Notes: generated from the letters alone by a model not told the origin. Counted from the stretch's first letter, positions 28,290 through 37,726 are shown. The stretch: 64,000 bases of DNA from Engelhardtia mirabilis (GCF_007748095.1 NZ_CP036287.1:5518001-5582000), one strand, 5' to 3'. Made by a program: numbers and translations.

Positions 28290-28366
28290 ATCGGCGGAGT
28301 CGGGGTAGCTTCTATTCAAGAGGCAGGCCTCCCGATGCCCACCCTGGCGAGCGCCTCGCCTACCCG

Positions 28367-28849
28367 ATGTCACCCATGACCGACCGCGAAGAGCTGCTCA
28401 AGATTGGCGAGTTCGCCCGCCTGGCCGGGACGAACCTGCGCACCCTGCGCTACTACGAGGAGCTGGGGCTGATGCACCCGGCCTCCCGCAGCGAGGGCGG
28501 CTTCCGGTATTACCGGCGCACCGACCTCAATCGGCTCAACATGATCCGCAACCTGCAGGAGCTCGGCCTGCAGTTGGAGCGTATCGGCGAACTGCTCGAA
28601 ACCCGCACCAAGGGCCTCTCGCGCGGCGAATTCGTGAATCGCGTGCGCCGCGCCCTGGCGGAGCAGGACCGGCTCATCGCCGACCGCGTCGAACAACTCC
28701 AGGCCCAGCGGGCGAAGCTCGCCGAGGCCTCGTGCAAGCTCGGGCTATGCGAGGGGTGCGAGCACTTCCCGAACCCCGAGAACAACTTCTGCGAGCCCTG
28801 CCAGAACTCCGGCGAGGTGCTGCCCGAGCACCTGTCGGCCCTGTTCTAG
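28367..28849 (+). CDS. MerR family regulator with Cys-rich C-terminus
   Basis: 160 residues (157 if translation starts at ATG 28376). The N-terminal winged helix-turn-helix is canonical: LKIGEFARLAGTNLRTLRYY, EELGLMHP, GGFRYYRR. A coiled-coil dimer helix follows to about residue 115. The tail has CKLGLCEGC, then an FC and a CEPC pair, which resembles a metal- or redox-sensing site. MerR regulators bend the promoter DNA and activate transcription on ligand binding. Its targets are unknown; the divergent fhs gene and its own promoter are candidates through the dyad at 28262-28289. Confidence 0.85.
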   Translation: MSPMTDREELLKIGEFARLAGTNLRTLRYYEELGLMHPASRSEGGFRYYRRTDLNRLNMIRNLQELGLQLERIGELLETRTKGLSRGEFVNRVRRALAEQDRLIADRVEQLQAQRAKLAEASCKLGLCEGCEHFPNPENNFCEPCQNSGEVLPEHLSALF

Positions 28850-28980
28850 GCCGCGGTCCGGTCCGCGACGGCCCCGGATCGACGGGGCTCCCGCCGTGGT
28901 CACGCCCTGACGCGATGTGCCCACCTCGGGCTCGCCCGTCCAATCCCTGACTCCCCGGCCCCGACGTCCCCAGGGACAGC

Positions 28981-28986
28981 TAGACT
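28981..28986 (+). promoter_or_regulatory. Putative -10 box for the cysteine desulfurase gene
   Basis: TAGACT, followed within a few bases by GGCCG-TTTTTT-CGGCC, a small hairpin with a T-loop (28990-29005). The leader would be ~75 bases. Confidence 0.35.
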
Positions 28987-29069
28987 GCTGGCCGTTTTTT
29001 CGGCCCGGAGCGGAGCGCGGCGGTGCCGCCCGGCGCTCCCCGAGCCGACCCTCGGCCACCGATCTCGCC

Positions 29070-30248
29070 ATGAGTTCCGAACCCGTCTACCTCGACAACA
29101 ACGCCACGACCCGCGTCCACGACGAGGTCCTCGAGGCGCTCCTGCCCTGGCTCAAGGGCGGTTACGGCAACCCCTCGAGTGCCCACTGCATGGGTCAGCC
29201 GGCCGCGCGGGCGATCGCCAAGGCCCGCTCCCAGGTGGCCCGCCTGGTCGGAGCCCGCAGCCCGCGCGAGATCGTGTTCACCTCCGGCGGCACCGAGAGC
29301 ATCAACAGCGCGATCCGCTCCGGCCTGCGCTTTCGCCCCGAGCGGCGACGGCTGGTGACCAGCACCGTCGAGCACAGCGCCACCGCCAACCCGGCCCGCC
29401 GCCTGGTGGACAAGGGCTTCGACGTGGTCTTCGCCACGGTCGACCACGCGGGTCGCCTGGACACCGAAGCCGTGCTGGCGGCCATCGACGAGACCTGCGC
29501 GATGGTCACGCTCCTGTGGGGCAACAACGAGACCGGCGCGGTCGTGCCCCTCGAAGACCTGGCGCGCATCGGCGAGCGCGCCCGCGAGGTCGGCGCCGCC
29601 TTCCACCTGGACGCAGTCCAGGTCGCTGGCAAGCAGCCCATCTGCGTGCAGTCCCTGCCGGTCGACATGGTCTCGATCAGCGCCCACAAGTTCCACGGGC
29701 CCAAGGGCGTCGGCGCCATCTGGGTGCGCGGCGGCGTCGACTACGCCGCCCACGTGGAGGGCGGGACCCAGGAGGAGGGCCGCCGCGGCGGAACGCTCAA
29801 CACCCCCGGCATCGTGGGCCTGGGCGCCGCCGCCGCCCTGGCCGCGGACTACGCTGCCGACGGGGCCGCGCAGGCCGCCACCCGCGCCCGGCGGGACCGC
29901 CTGGAGCAGGGCCTCGTGGCCGCCATTCCCGAAGCGACGGTCAACGGCGCCGGCGGCCCGCGGGTCGCGAACACCTCGAACATCTCCTTCCCCGGCGTGC
30001 GCGGGGACGCCCTCTTGCTCTTGCTCTCGGAACTCGGCCTGTGCGTTTCGACCGGCTCCGCCTGCAGCACTGGTAAGAAGGCCCCCAGCCACGTGCTGCT
30101 CGGGATGGGCGTACCCGCCGACCTGGCCGGGGGCTCGATCCGCCTGTCCCTCTCGCGCTTCACCACCGACGCCGATATCGACGCGGCCCTGGAGCGCATC
30201 CCGGCCGCGGTCGTCCAGCTGCGCGAGATGGCCCCCAGCACCCCCTGA
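29070..30248 (+). CDS. Cysteine desulfurase, NifS/IscS class V family
   Basis: 392 residues from ATG at 29070; the frame is open further upstream but without similarity. PLP-enzyme landmarks: VYLDNNATTRVHDEV, then YGNPSSAHCMGQPA, EIVFTSGGTESIN, the PLP lysine (Lys207) in ISAHKFHGPKG, and the catalytic loop STGSACSTGKK with Cys332. It transfers sulfur from L-cysteine for Fe-S cluster and thio-cofactor synthesis. There is no IscU, IscA or SUF gene nearby, so the supply target is unclear. A TAGACT box is at 28981-28986, 83 bases upstream. Confidence 0.93.
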   Translation: MSSEPVYLDNNATTRVHDEVLEALLPWLKGGYGNPSSAHCMGQPAARAIAKARSQVARLVGARSPREIVFTSGGTESINSAIRSGLRFRPERRRLVTSTVEHSATANPARRLVDKGFDVVFATVDHAGRLDTEAVLAAIDETCAMVTLLWGNNETGAVVPLEDLARIGERAREVGAAFHLDAVQVAGKQPICVQSLPVDMVSISAHKFHGPKGVGAIWVRGGVDYAAHVEGGTQEEGRRGGTLNTPGIVGLGAAAALAADYAADGAAQAATRARRDRLEQGLVAAIPEATVNGAGGPRVANTSNISFPGVRGDALLLLLSELGLCVSTGSACSTGKKAPSHVLLGMGVPADLAGGSIRLSLSRFTTDADIDAALERIPAAVVQLREMAPSTP

Positions 30249-30317
30249 GGTCCCGATCCGGGCCCATTTCGCACTCGAATACCGACGGCTCGGCCGACCC
30301 CCGGGCGCGGACTGAGT

Positions 30318-30323
30318 TAGCCT
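30318..30323 (+). promoter_or_regulatory. Putative -10 box for the gene at 30361
   Basis: TAGCCT, 37 bases before the ATG at 30361. Confidence 0.35.
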
Positions 30324-30360
30324 TGCGCGGCGAATCCCCGTCGGATCCCGCCCCCCCACC

Positions 30361-30918
30361 ATGAGCGACCGAGCGACCACCGTCTACCGCGTCAAGACGA
30401 GCGGCTTCTGGAACACCCGTCACGAGTTCTCCGAGGAGACCGATGAGGGCCTCCAGCGGATCGGCGTGCTGACCGTCAAGCGCGGCAAGCTGATCGTCGT
30501 CGAGGGCGACTACCAACCCGAGAAGGGCGAGGTGCTCGAGTTCCGGCGCGATCCGGGCCTGTCGCGCAGCCAGTTCTCCCTGTGGACCGACGGCCGCGAG
30601 TGGCTCGGCTCCTCCCTGCGCTGGTCGACGGTGGAGCGCCGCGTGGACCTGTTCACCGGCAACAAGCCCCTGCGCCTCCTGCCGATCGAGGGCCTGCGCT
30701 TCGGCTGGTCGCTGTATGCGCCGAAGTCGGGCGAGGTGGCCCGCATCGAGGCCAGCCCCTACCTGGGCCGCTCGGCCAAGGTCGAGGTCTATCGGCGCCT
30801 GGACTTCCCGCTGCTCATGTTCGCCTACTTCTTGGGGTCGCAGATCTACCCCGAGTCCTTCCTGCCGGGCCCCCAGCCCGACAAGGTCAAGGCCGCGGCG
30901 GCCGCCACGGCGGTCTGA
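30361..30918 (+). CDS. Conserved protein, function unknown
   Basis: 185 residues, mostly beta-strand-like: VYRVKTSGFWNTRHEFSEE, LTVKRGKLIVVEGDY, SQFSLWTDGREWLGSSLRW and GWSLYAPKSGEVARI. A hydrophobic stretch (LLMFAYFLGSQIYP) lies near the C-terminus, so it may associate with a membrane. The antiparallel-strand character loosely recalls LURP-one/tubby-like barrels, but this is weak. It precedes a 478-base non-coding gap. Confidence 0.6.
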   Translation: MSDRATTVYRVKTSGFWNTRHEFSEETDEGLQRIGVLTVKRGKLIVVEGDYQPEKGEVLEFRRDPGLSRSQFSLWTDGREWLGSSLRWSTVERRVDLFTGNKPLRLLPIEGLRFGWSLYAPKSGEVARIEASPYLGRSAKVEVYRRLDFPLLMFAYFLGSQIYPESFLPGPQPDKVKAAAAATAV

Positions 30919-31396
30919 GCTCGCTGGTCCGTCGGAGATTGCTCCGCCGGCTGCTCTACCAGCGCGGTCGGGGCGACGGCCAAGCGCGTCCCCTGCGCGA
31001 ACCATCGCCCCCAGCTGCCCGGCCCTCCGTTCGGCTGCGCTACCCACGCGGACCCGATCCGGATCGCTCCCGGAGTCTGACCGTTCCCCGCTCCGAGCGG
31101 CCCAACCCTGGTCCGGGACGGCCCGCGAGGCCGAATCGCGGCCCTGGCGCCCACGTGGCCGGGAATCGGGCCGTAGTCTTTCGGGCCTGGGAACCGATCC
31201 ACGGGTCTGGGCCGTCTCGGGAAGAACCCGCCCGGCCGATCGTCCCAGCCCGTCGGTCGAAGGCCGACTCCCATCCGCCCGAACCGACTCGACCAGCACC
31301 TGCCACGCTCCCGGCCGGGCCCGCTGGCCAGCAAGAACACCGCCTCCGCACTCCCCCAAGGGAACCGCGGAGGCCGACCCAACGCCCCATCCGACC
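30919..31396. other. Non-coding gap without recognised features
   Basis: 478 bases with no frame showing coding bias. A TAGTCT box at 31174-31179 could be a -10 element, but it is over 200 bases before the next start. No repeat or terminator-like hairpin identified. Confidence 0.45.
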
Positions 31397-33394
31397 ATGC
31401 GCTCTGCAGTCGTCATCGCCCTGGTGCTCCTCGGAGTCACCGCCCTCTACTTCGCCCTGGCGCCCGATGCCGCGACCGGCGACATCGACAGCGGGGCCGC
31501 CCTGCCGGGCGTGACCGCAGCCCTGCCGACCCGCGACTCGGGCCCGGTGACGACCGCGCCGGTGGGCGAGGTCACGCCGACCCGCGTGCAGCAGGCGCAG
31601 GTACAAGAATCGATGCGCGTGACCGTCGAGGGCCAGGGCAGCTTCGACAGCGGGCTGACCGGCACCGTCACCGACCCCGACGGCAACCCCGTCGAGGGCG
31701 CCATGGTGACCCTGCGCGACGACACCGGCCTGGGGACTGGCGGCGACCTGGCCCCCTTCCTGGCCCTGGCGGGAGCCCAGGTCGACCAAGGCGAGATCTG
31801 GACCGCGTCCACGAACAACCTGGGCCTCTACAGCTTGAGCGGCATGGAGCCGGGCAACGGCTACACGCTGGTCGTGGAGCACGAGGACTTCGCCCCCAAG
31901 GAGGTCGCGCTGGTCGAGGTGCTCGCCGAGGGCCGCAAGACCTACGACATCCGCCTCGACGCCGGGTACATGATCCACGGCTACGTCTTCGACCACTCGA
32001 CGGCCACGCGGCTGATGGGTGCCGAGTTGACGCTGGTGCCGCTGATGTTCGCGCAACTGCCGCCGGACGATCCCAAGCTCCAGGCACAGAAGCGCACGGC
32101 CACGACCAACGAAGAGGGCTACTACCGCATCGAGAACGTCTCTGCGGGCATGCGCCAACTGACGGCGATGGCCAGCGGCTTCGGCGCGGTGACGATCGGC
32201 AACCTGAACGTCATCGGCGACAAGAAGATGGTCAACCAGGACTTCCGCCTGGAGCCCGGCACCCTGATCGCCGGGCAGGTGGTGCAGCGCGACGGCAGCC
32301 CGGTAGCCGGCGCGCGCGTGCAAGCCCTGAGCTACGGCGGGCAGAAGAGCTCGCGCGGCGAGGCCCTCTCGGGCGCCGACGGGCGCTTCGAGGTGGTCGA
32401 CCTGATGGAAGGCACCTACTCGGTCTTCGCCGAAGCGGAGGGCTGGGACGTGGCCCGCGTCAACCGCGTCGAGGCCGGTGACACGGGTGTGCGCCTCGAG
32501 ATGGACCTCCTGGGCGGTGTGAGCGGCCGCGTCATCGCGGACTCGCGCCCGGCCACGAACTTCACGGTCGCCCTGCGGATGCTCAACCCGCACACCGCTA
32601 CGCCGGGTCGGCCGATGAAGTCGGCCAACTTCACCGGGCGCACCGACGGCACCTTCTCCCTGGCCGGCGTCGGTCCCGGGCGCTACATCGTCGAGGGCCG
32701 GGCCAACGGCTTCGCGCCGACCTTCTCCGACCAGTTCGAGGTCGTCAAGGGCGAGTCCACCAGCGGCATCCAGGTCAACCTGACCCGCGGCGGCGGCATC
32801 GTCGGGCGTGTCCTCGACCGCGACGGCGAGCCTGTCTCGGGCGCACGCGTCACGACCTACGACAACACCTATGTACGCAACGCGCTGAGTCAGGTCTTCG
32901 ACGCGCTGATGCCGCGGGTCACCACCGAGGCCAACGGTCGCACGGACAGCGAGGGTTACTTCGAGTTGGCGCTGCTGTCGCCCGACGTCTACCAGTTGAT
33001 GATCGAGCACCCCTCGTTCACGACCAAGACACTCAAGGACGTGCGCGTCGTCTCCGCCGAGGAGCCCACGGACATCGGCACGATCGAAGTGCGCGTCGGC
33101 TCGACCTTGATTGGCACGGTCTACGACAGCTCCGGCGCCCCCCTGGCAGGAGGCACCGTGACCGTCAGCGGCAACTCCGACGCACCCGGCGTCGCCTACA
33201 ACACCCGCACGGCGGCCAATGGCGCCTACGTGATCCGCAACATCGTTCCCGGCCGCTACACGGTGCATGCCCAGCGTCCGATGGAGCAGGGCGGCAGCCC
33301 CTTCGAGGGCATCGTCGACATGAACCGCTCGCGTCGCGAGGTGGTCCTCTCCGAGGATCGCGAGTTCAGCCAAGACCTGTACCTGGGCGGGTGA
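31397..33394 (+). CDS. Membrane-anchored protein with carboxypeptidase-regulatory-like repeats
   Basis: 665 residues from ATG at 31397. One N-terminal span (residues 4-22, AVVIALVLLGVTALYFALA) anchors a long extracytoplasmic region of repeated CarboxypepD_reg-like beta-sandwiches. Successive units start with phrases such as LTGTVTDPDGNPVEGAMV, IAGQVVQRDGSPVAGARV, IVGRVLDRDGEPVSGARV and IGTVYDSSGAPLAGGTV. Such domains usually mediate binding or stalk formation. No catalytic domain is seen. Seven bases separate it from the next gene, which has related but more diverged repeats. Confidence 0.8.
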   Translation: MRSAVVIALVLLGVTALYFALAPDAATGDIDSGAALPGVTAALPTRDSGPVTTAPVGEVTPTRVQQAQVQESMRVTVEGQGSFDSGLTGTVTDPDGNPVEGAMVTLRDDTGLGTGGDLAPFLALAGAQVDQGEIWTASTNNLGLYSLSGMEPGNGYTLVVEHEDFAPKEVALVEVLAEGRKTYDIRLDAGYMIHGYVFDHSTATRLMGAELTLVPLMFAQLPPDDPKLQAQKRTATTNEEGYYRIENVSAGMRQLTAMASGFGAVTIGNLNVIGDKKMVNQDFRLEPGTLIAGQVVQRDGSPVAGARVQALSYGGQKSSRGEALSGADGRFEVVDLMEGTYSVFAEAEGWDVARVNRVEAGDTGVRLEMDLLGGVSGRVIADSRPATNFTVALRMLNPHTATPGRPMKSANFTGRTDGTFSLAGVGPGRYIVEGRANGFAPTFSDQFEVVKGESTSGIQVNLTRGGGIVGRVLDRDGEPVSGARVTTYDNTYVRNALSQVFDALMPRVTTEANGRTDSEGYFELALLSPDVYQLMIEHPSFTTKTLKDVRVVSAEEPTDIGTIEVRVGSTLIGTVYDSSGAPLAGGTVTVSGNSDAPGVAYNTRTAANGAYVIRNIVPGRYTVHAQRPMEQGGSPFEGIVDMNRSRREVVLSEDREFSQDLYLGG

Positions 33395-33401
33395 TCCCAC
33401 C

Positions 33402-35042
33402 TTGCGCGCGGGGCCCCTGCTCTCGCTGACCGCCGCCGCCGGTGCGGTGGCGGTCGGCCTGCTCTTGCTCGGACCGGGGGGCACCGATCAACCCGGCGTC
33501 GATCGATCCGAGGCCGCGCTCGTCGAGGACCCTGTGCCGTCGCCCGAGCCGCCGTCACCGGCGCCCTTCTCCGTCGCGATCCCGGCCGCGGCGCCGGTCG
33601 AGGCCGAGGCGAACCGCGCCGCGCAAGCGCCGGGGACGCGAGTCCCCCACACCCTGCAGAGCCTGCACGGCCGCGTCTCGGCGCCCGCCGGCCTGACCGC
33701 CGGCGTGCGCGCGCGGGTGATCGACTCCCGGGGTGAGGCCTGCACCTGGGTCGCGGCCGACGGCGCGGGAAACCTGGTCTTGGAGCTGAGTCGACCGGTC
33801 GAGCGGGCCCGGATCGAGTTCGACCACCCGGCCCTGGCGCCCCTGTTCCTCGAGCCCTTCGACGTGCCCCTGGGCGAGCGCCGCGGCTTCGGCCTGGCGC
33901 GCATGGTCCCGGCGCGGACCGTCAGCGGCTCGGCCCGCTTGCTCGATGGCGCGCCGGCCGCCGGCGCCGAGGTCTTCGTCCTGCCGCCCCCGGGGCGCCT
34001 GGACAGCGGCGTGCCCCCGGTCACGGCGGACGGCGCCGGCGACTTCACCCTCAGCGGCGTGCCCCCTCGCCACGGCGGGCTGTTGTTCCTGCACCCCGGC
34101 GCCGCGGCCTACTTGGCGGAGGTTCCTCCGCCCACCGAGCCCCTGGTGGCCGAGCTGTTCGAGACCGAGCGGCGGATCGAGGTCCTGGTGCTCGACGAGT
34201 TGGACCAGCCCCTGGGGGGCGTCGCGGTCGAGCTCCACAGCGGCGCCCTCGTCCTGCGCCGTACCGTCACCGACGACGAGGGCCGCGCTGGCTTCGGTCC
34301 GCTTCCGGAGCTGGCCTTGGAAGTCTCGGCCGAGACCGACGAGCGCCCCCGCGTCGAGGTCGGGGGCGTCGTGCCCCGTGCAGACCCCGGCGCGGTCGAG
34401 CTTGTGCTCGAACCCGGTGACGATCCCGAGGACGCCGACGACGAGCCACAGCCCCGCGGTCACGACCGCGGCTGGCTCGGCTACGAGTTGACCGACGCAC
34501 AAGGACAGGCCCTGCCGGGCGCCCTGCTCGAGCTGTGGGACCGGCCGCCCGGTGCACCCGAGCGCTTCGAGCTGCCGGGCCGTCGCGAGGAGCCCCTGCG
34601 CGCGGCCTTCGCCGATCAGCGCGGCTGGGCCCTGTGGCAGGACCTGGACGACGGACCCTGGTGGATGGTGGCGCGCGCGGCGGGTCAGTTGCCCGCGGTG
34701 GTCGGACCCGAGCGCGCCCGCGAGGACGACCCCGAGCCGCCGCTACTGAGCTTGGAACCAGCCGCGACCTTGCGCGGGATCGTGATCGCGGTGGACGGCA
34801 GCCCGGTCATGTCCACCCCCGTGGACCTGACCAGCTCCGCCGACCGCGGTGCACCGCTGCGATTGCGTCTTCTGACCGATCGACGCGGCCGCTTCGAGGC
34901 CCCGGCCCTACCGCTCGGCAACTGGACCGCCCGCGCCCTGGCGCCGCCGGGTTTCGAGGCCCTGGGTACCAGCGAGAACGAGTTGCTCGAGCTCACGGCC
35001 GGTGAGGTCGCGGAGATCGAGTTGATCCTCACGGGGAACTGA
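33402..35042 (+). CDS. Exported protein with carboxypeptidase-regulatory-like domains
   Basis: 546 residues from a TTG start, seven bases after the preceding gene. The N-terminus has a hydrophobic segment (LLSLTAAAGAVAVGLLLLG) followed by a Pro-rich linker. Several beta-sandwich repeats follow, for example VSGSARLLDGAPAAGAEVF, IEVLVLDELDQPLGGVAVEL and TLRGIVIAVDGSPVMSTPV. An acidic stretch (DDPEDADDEPQ) lies near the middle. It looks like a partner of the upstream protein in one operon and probably lies outside the cytoplasm. Function unknown. Confidence 0.75.
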   Translation: MRAGPLLSLTAAAGAVAVGLLLLGPGGTDQPGVDRSEAALVEDPVPSPEPPSPAPFSVAIPAAAPVEAEANRAAQAPGTRVPHTLQSLHGRVSAPAGLTAGVRARVIDSRGEACTWVAADGAGNLVLELSRPVERARIEFDHPALAPLFLEPFDVPLGERRGFGLARMVPARTVSGSARLLDGAPAAGAEVFVLPPPGRLDSGVPPVTADGAGDFTLSGVPPRHGGLLFLHPGAAAYLAEVPPPTEPLVAELFETERRIEVLVLDELDQPLGGVAVELHSGALVLRRTVTDDEGRAGFGPLPELALEVSAETDERPRVEVGGVVPRADPGAVELVLEPGDDPEDADDEPQPRGHDRGWLGYELTDAQGQALPGALLELWDRPPGAPERFELPGRREEPLRAAFADQRGWALWQDLDDGPWWMVARAAGQLPAVVGPERAREDDPEPPLLSLEPAATLRGIVIAVDGSPVMSTPVDLTSSADRGAPLRLRLLTDRRGRFEAPALPLGNWTARALAPPGFEALGTSENELLELTAGEVAEIELILTGN

Positions 35043-35065
35043 GCCCGCTTCATCGGGCGGGGTCT

Positions 35066-35112
35066 CGGGTAGGCGTTCGTCTTGTGCCTGGCACCTGACG
35101 AACGCCTACCCG
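35066..35112. repeat. GGGTAGGCGTTCGT hairpin element, copy 1
   Basis: A 16-bp inverted repeat (CGGGTAGGCGTTCGTC at 35066-35081, complement at 35097-35112) has a 15-base loop containing GTGCCTGGCAC. It lies between convergent gene ends (35042 and 35126) and is the same family as the copy at 60284-60331. Confidence 0.95.
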
Positions 35113-35125
35113 GCGCCACGAGCGC

Positions 35126-36697
35126 TCAGGGCAGGAACGTCTCGGCGCTGAAGTCGAGCAGCGTGCCGCCGGACACCGAGTCATACGGCGCACCGGTGAT
35201 CGACAGGCGCAGGCCGTCCTCGATCGACGCGATGGCCGGAATCACGCGCGGCATGACCATCGGCGCAGTGCTCCAACCGCCGAAGGTGATGGCCGAGGTC
35301 TCGACCAGGTTCGCCGGCACACCGCTGGACGTCGCCGCGTCCACCGCTGCCAAGCCACCGGCCACGCACACGCGGTTGCCCGCGACGGCGAAGGCCTCGG
35401 CGTAGGCGCGGGGCTGGGCCAGGGACGTGACGTTGGCCCAGGTGTTCGAGCCCGGGTCGTACACGCGGGCCGAGTTGAGCGTGGAGATGCCCAGGCTCAG
35501 GAAGTCGATCGTGCCGCCGCCGGCCACGAAGACGCGGCCGTCGGGCAGGGTCACCTGGGCGTGCAGGGCGCGCGCGCCGGAGAAGCTGGCCGCACCCGAC
35601 ATGGAGTTGTTGGCCGGGTTGTAGATGCGGCAGTCCGCGGTGATGCTCGGCACGGCACCGATGAAGATGACCTGGGTCACCTCGAGGCCGCCCGTGAGCA
35701 GCACGCGACCGTCGTTCAACTTCGTGGCCCGGTGCCCGCCGCGGGGGTTGGGGAAGTTCGGTCCGGCGCTCCAGTTGTTGGCGACCGGGTTGTAGACGAT
35801 CGTGCTGTTCAGCACGTTGTTGAGGCCCGCCAGGGGATCGGCCAGGTCGAAGCCGCTGGCTCCGCCGGCGACGAACACGCGCCCGTCGTTCAACAGCGTC
35901 GCCGTGTGCAAGAGGCGCGGCGTGGGCATGTTCGCGATCGGCGACAGGGTGTTCGTCACCGGGTCGTAGATCTCGCCGGAGGCCAGGGGCGCGGCAGCCG
36001 CGTCGCTACCACCCAGCAGCAGCACTCGACCGTCGCCGAGCAGAGTCGCGGTGTGCGCCGCGCGCTCGGTGGACATCACCGCCGACGAGGTCGTGAAGCC
36101 CTGGTCCTGGGGATCGAACAGGTACAAGAGGTTGCCGGGCACCGTGGCCCCGAAGCTGTCCACCCCGCCACCGCCGGCCAGCAGCACGCGCCCGTCCGGC
36201 AGAGTGGTCGCGGTGTGGCCGGACAGGGCCGCGGGCAGGTCGCCCACGGTCAGGGTCGCGTTGCCCGGCGCGCTGAGGGCGAAGGCCGTGCGGTTGGTCA
36301 CGTCGTCGACCAGGGTCGTCGTTCCCGGAAGGGTGATCGCCTGGGTGAACAGCTCCAAGCCCTGGAGCGCCGGGTCGGGGGGCAGGAGGTAGTTGGTCGA
36401 TGCGTTCCCCAGGGGATCGATGACGCCGAAGGTCCACACGCTCTGCAGGTCGAGGCCAATGCCGAGCAACCGGGTGTCGACCGGGTCGATCAGCGCCAGG
36501 GGCAGCGGGCCGGTCTGGAACGACGGCATCAGGAAGAAGAACTGACCGGAGTTGGCGCCGCTCAGGTCGAAGTCGACGCTGCCGCCGAGGATGCCTTGGG
36601 TGCGGGTCAGCTGGGCTTGGGGCGCGGCGAGGGCCGCGCCGGCCAGGAGGGTCACCGAAGCGCAGCCGAGGGCCGCGTGGGAGAGGGGGAAGCGCAT
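35126..36697 (-). CDS. Secreted Kelch-repeat protein
   Basis: 523 residues with a signal peptide (LGCASVTLLAGAALAAPQA). After a ~150-residue N-terminal domain, several Kelch motifs follow, each with the pattern HTATLLxDGRVLLxGG: SGHTATTLPDGRVLLAGG, AAHTATLLGDGRVLLLGG, LLHTATLLNDGRVFVAGG, GHRATKLNDGRVLLTGG and ALHAQVTLPDGRVFVAGG. These form a beta-propeller, usually a binding platform. No lytic or enzymatic domain seen. Likely extracytoplasmic. Confidence 0.85.
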   Translation of the reverse strand: MRFPLSHAALGCASVTLLAGAALAAPQAQLTRTQGILGGSVDFDLSGANSGQFFFLMPSFQTGPLPLALIDPVDTRLLGIGLDLQSVWTFGVIDPLGNASTNYLLPPDPALQGLELFTQAITLPGTTTLVDDVTNRTAFALSAPGNATLTVGDLPAALSGHTATTLPDGRVLLAGGGGVDSFGATVPGNLLYLFDPQDQGFTTSSAVMSTERAAHTATLLGDGRVLLLGGSDAAAAPLASGEIYDPVTNTLSPIANMPTPRLLHTATLLNDGRVFVAGGASGFDLADPLAGLNNVLNSTIVYNPVANNWSAGPNFPNPRGGHRATKLNDGRVLLTGGLEVTQVIFIGAVPSITADCRIYNPANNSMSGAASFSGARALHAQVTLPDGRVFVAGGGTIDFLSLGISTLNSARVYDPGSNTWANVTSLAQPRAYAEAFAVAGNRVCVAGGLAAVDAATSSGVPANLVETSAITFGGWSTAPMVMPRVIPAIASIEDGLRLSITGAPYDSVSGGTLLDFSAETFLP

Positions 36698-36857
36698 GGA
36701 GTTCTCGTCCTCGATTGGGAGGGACCCGCGTCGACCGATGTGGTCGCGCGGACGGGGGGCAGAACGGCCCGGGGGCCTCGCGGCGGCCGATGCCGCGTAG
36801 ATGGAGTGGAACACACCCGGGCCGTAGGCGGGAGGGTCCTGGGGCGCCCCGAGCCCG

Positions 36858-36863
36858 TAAGCT
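36858..36863 (+). promoter_or_regulatory. Putative -10 box, leaderless start
   Basis: TAAGCT ends seven bases before the GTG at 36871. Confidence 0.5.
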
Positions 36864-36870
36864 GCCGCCC

Positions 36871-37722
36871 GTGGCCGACCGTCAGCTCGATCTCTTCGCC
36901 GGCCCGCCCCCCCTCACGCCGGTGCGCGGCGAGGCCAACGCGGATCCGATCGCAAGCGCCGAAGTCGCGCCGCCGACGCCCACAGGGCCGGCCCCCTACC
37001 CCCCGAATCTGTGGGCCGAGGCCGTCGGAGGGATCTTGGAAGCGCCGGTCGAAGTGGTCTACGGCCGCTCGCGCCGGCTCCCGGTCCAGCTCGAGCGCCG
37101 CGGCGGCAGGGGCGGCCCACGCTATCGCCTGCGCCTGCACCACATGTTCGCCGAGGCTCCCGAGCAGGCCCGCGCGGATCTCTTGGCCTGGCTGCGGGCG
37201 GGCCGGCGCGCCCGCGCCGCGTCCGCGCGCCTGGACGCCTGGATCGCCGCCGGCCTCGCGGCCCTGCCCCCCGCGCCGCGCCGATCGATGACCCTCTCGT
37301 CCGAGGGCGACGTCCACGACCTCGCGCAGATCACCCGGGCCGTGGTCGAAGACCCCAGCGCCGGCCCCGTGCGACGGCTCGCCCCCCTCCCCCCCGTCGG
37401 TTGGGGACGCTGGCCGACCCGCGCTCCGCGGCGCCGGATCCAGCTCGGCGCCTTCGACGCCGCCGCGCGCGCCGTGCGCATCCACCCGGTCCTCGACGAC
37501 GCCGCCGCGCCGCGATCGGTGCTCGAGTACGTGGTCTTCCACGAGCTGCTGCACGCCGCCGTGGGCAACGCCGACGGCCGCCTGCACCACGGCCCCACTT
37601 TCAGCGCCGCCGAGCGGGCCTTCGACGGCACCGCCGCGGCCAACGCCTGGATCGACGCGCGGACCCCGGCGCTGATCGAGAAGGTCGCGCGGCGGGTGCG
37701 GCGCGGTCGCCGGCGCGGTTGA
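36871..37722 (+). CDS. SprT-like / zinc metalloprotease family protein
   Basis: 283 residues from GTG at 36871, preceded at seven bases by TAAGCT. The start is chosen because VADRQLDLFAG gives a natural cytosolic N-terminus without a signal peptide. A protease-like motif VFHELLHAAVG is followed by HHGPTFSAAERAF, typical of SprT-like zinc peptidases where the second His follows the HExxH helix. The middle (DLLAWLRAGRRARAASARLDAWIA) is helical and Arg-rich, and the C-terminus is very basic (RRVRRGRRRG), compatible with DNA association. Substrate unknown. Confidence 0.7.
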   Translation: MADRQLDLFAGPPPLTPVRGEANADPIASAEVAPPTPTGPAPYPPNLWAEAVGGILEAPVEVVYGRSRRLPVQLERRGGRGGPRYRLRLHHMFAEAPEQARADLLAWLRAGRRARAASARLDAWIAAGLAALPPAPRRSMTLSSEGDVHDLAQITRAVVEDPSAGPVRRLAPLPPVGWGRWPTRAPRRRIQLGAFDAAARAVRIHPVLDDAAAPRSVLEYVVFHELLHAAVGNADGRLHHGPTFSAAERAFDGTAAANAWIDARTPALIEKVARRVRRGRRRG

Positions 37723-37726
37723 GCCC

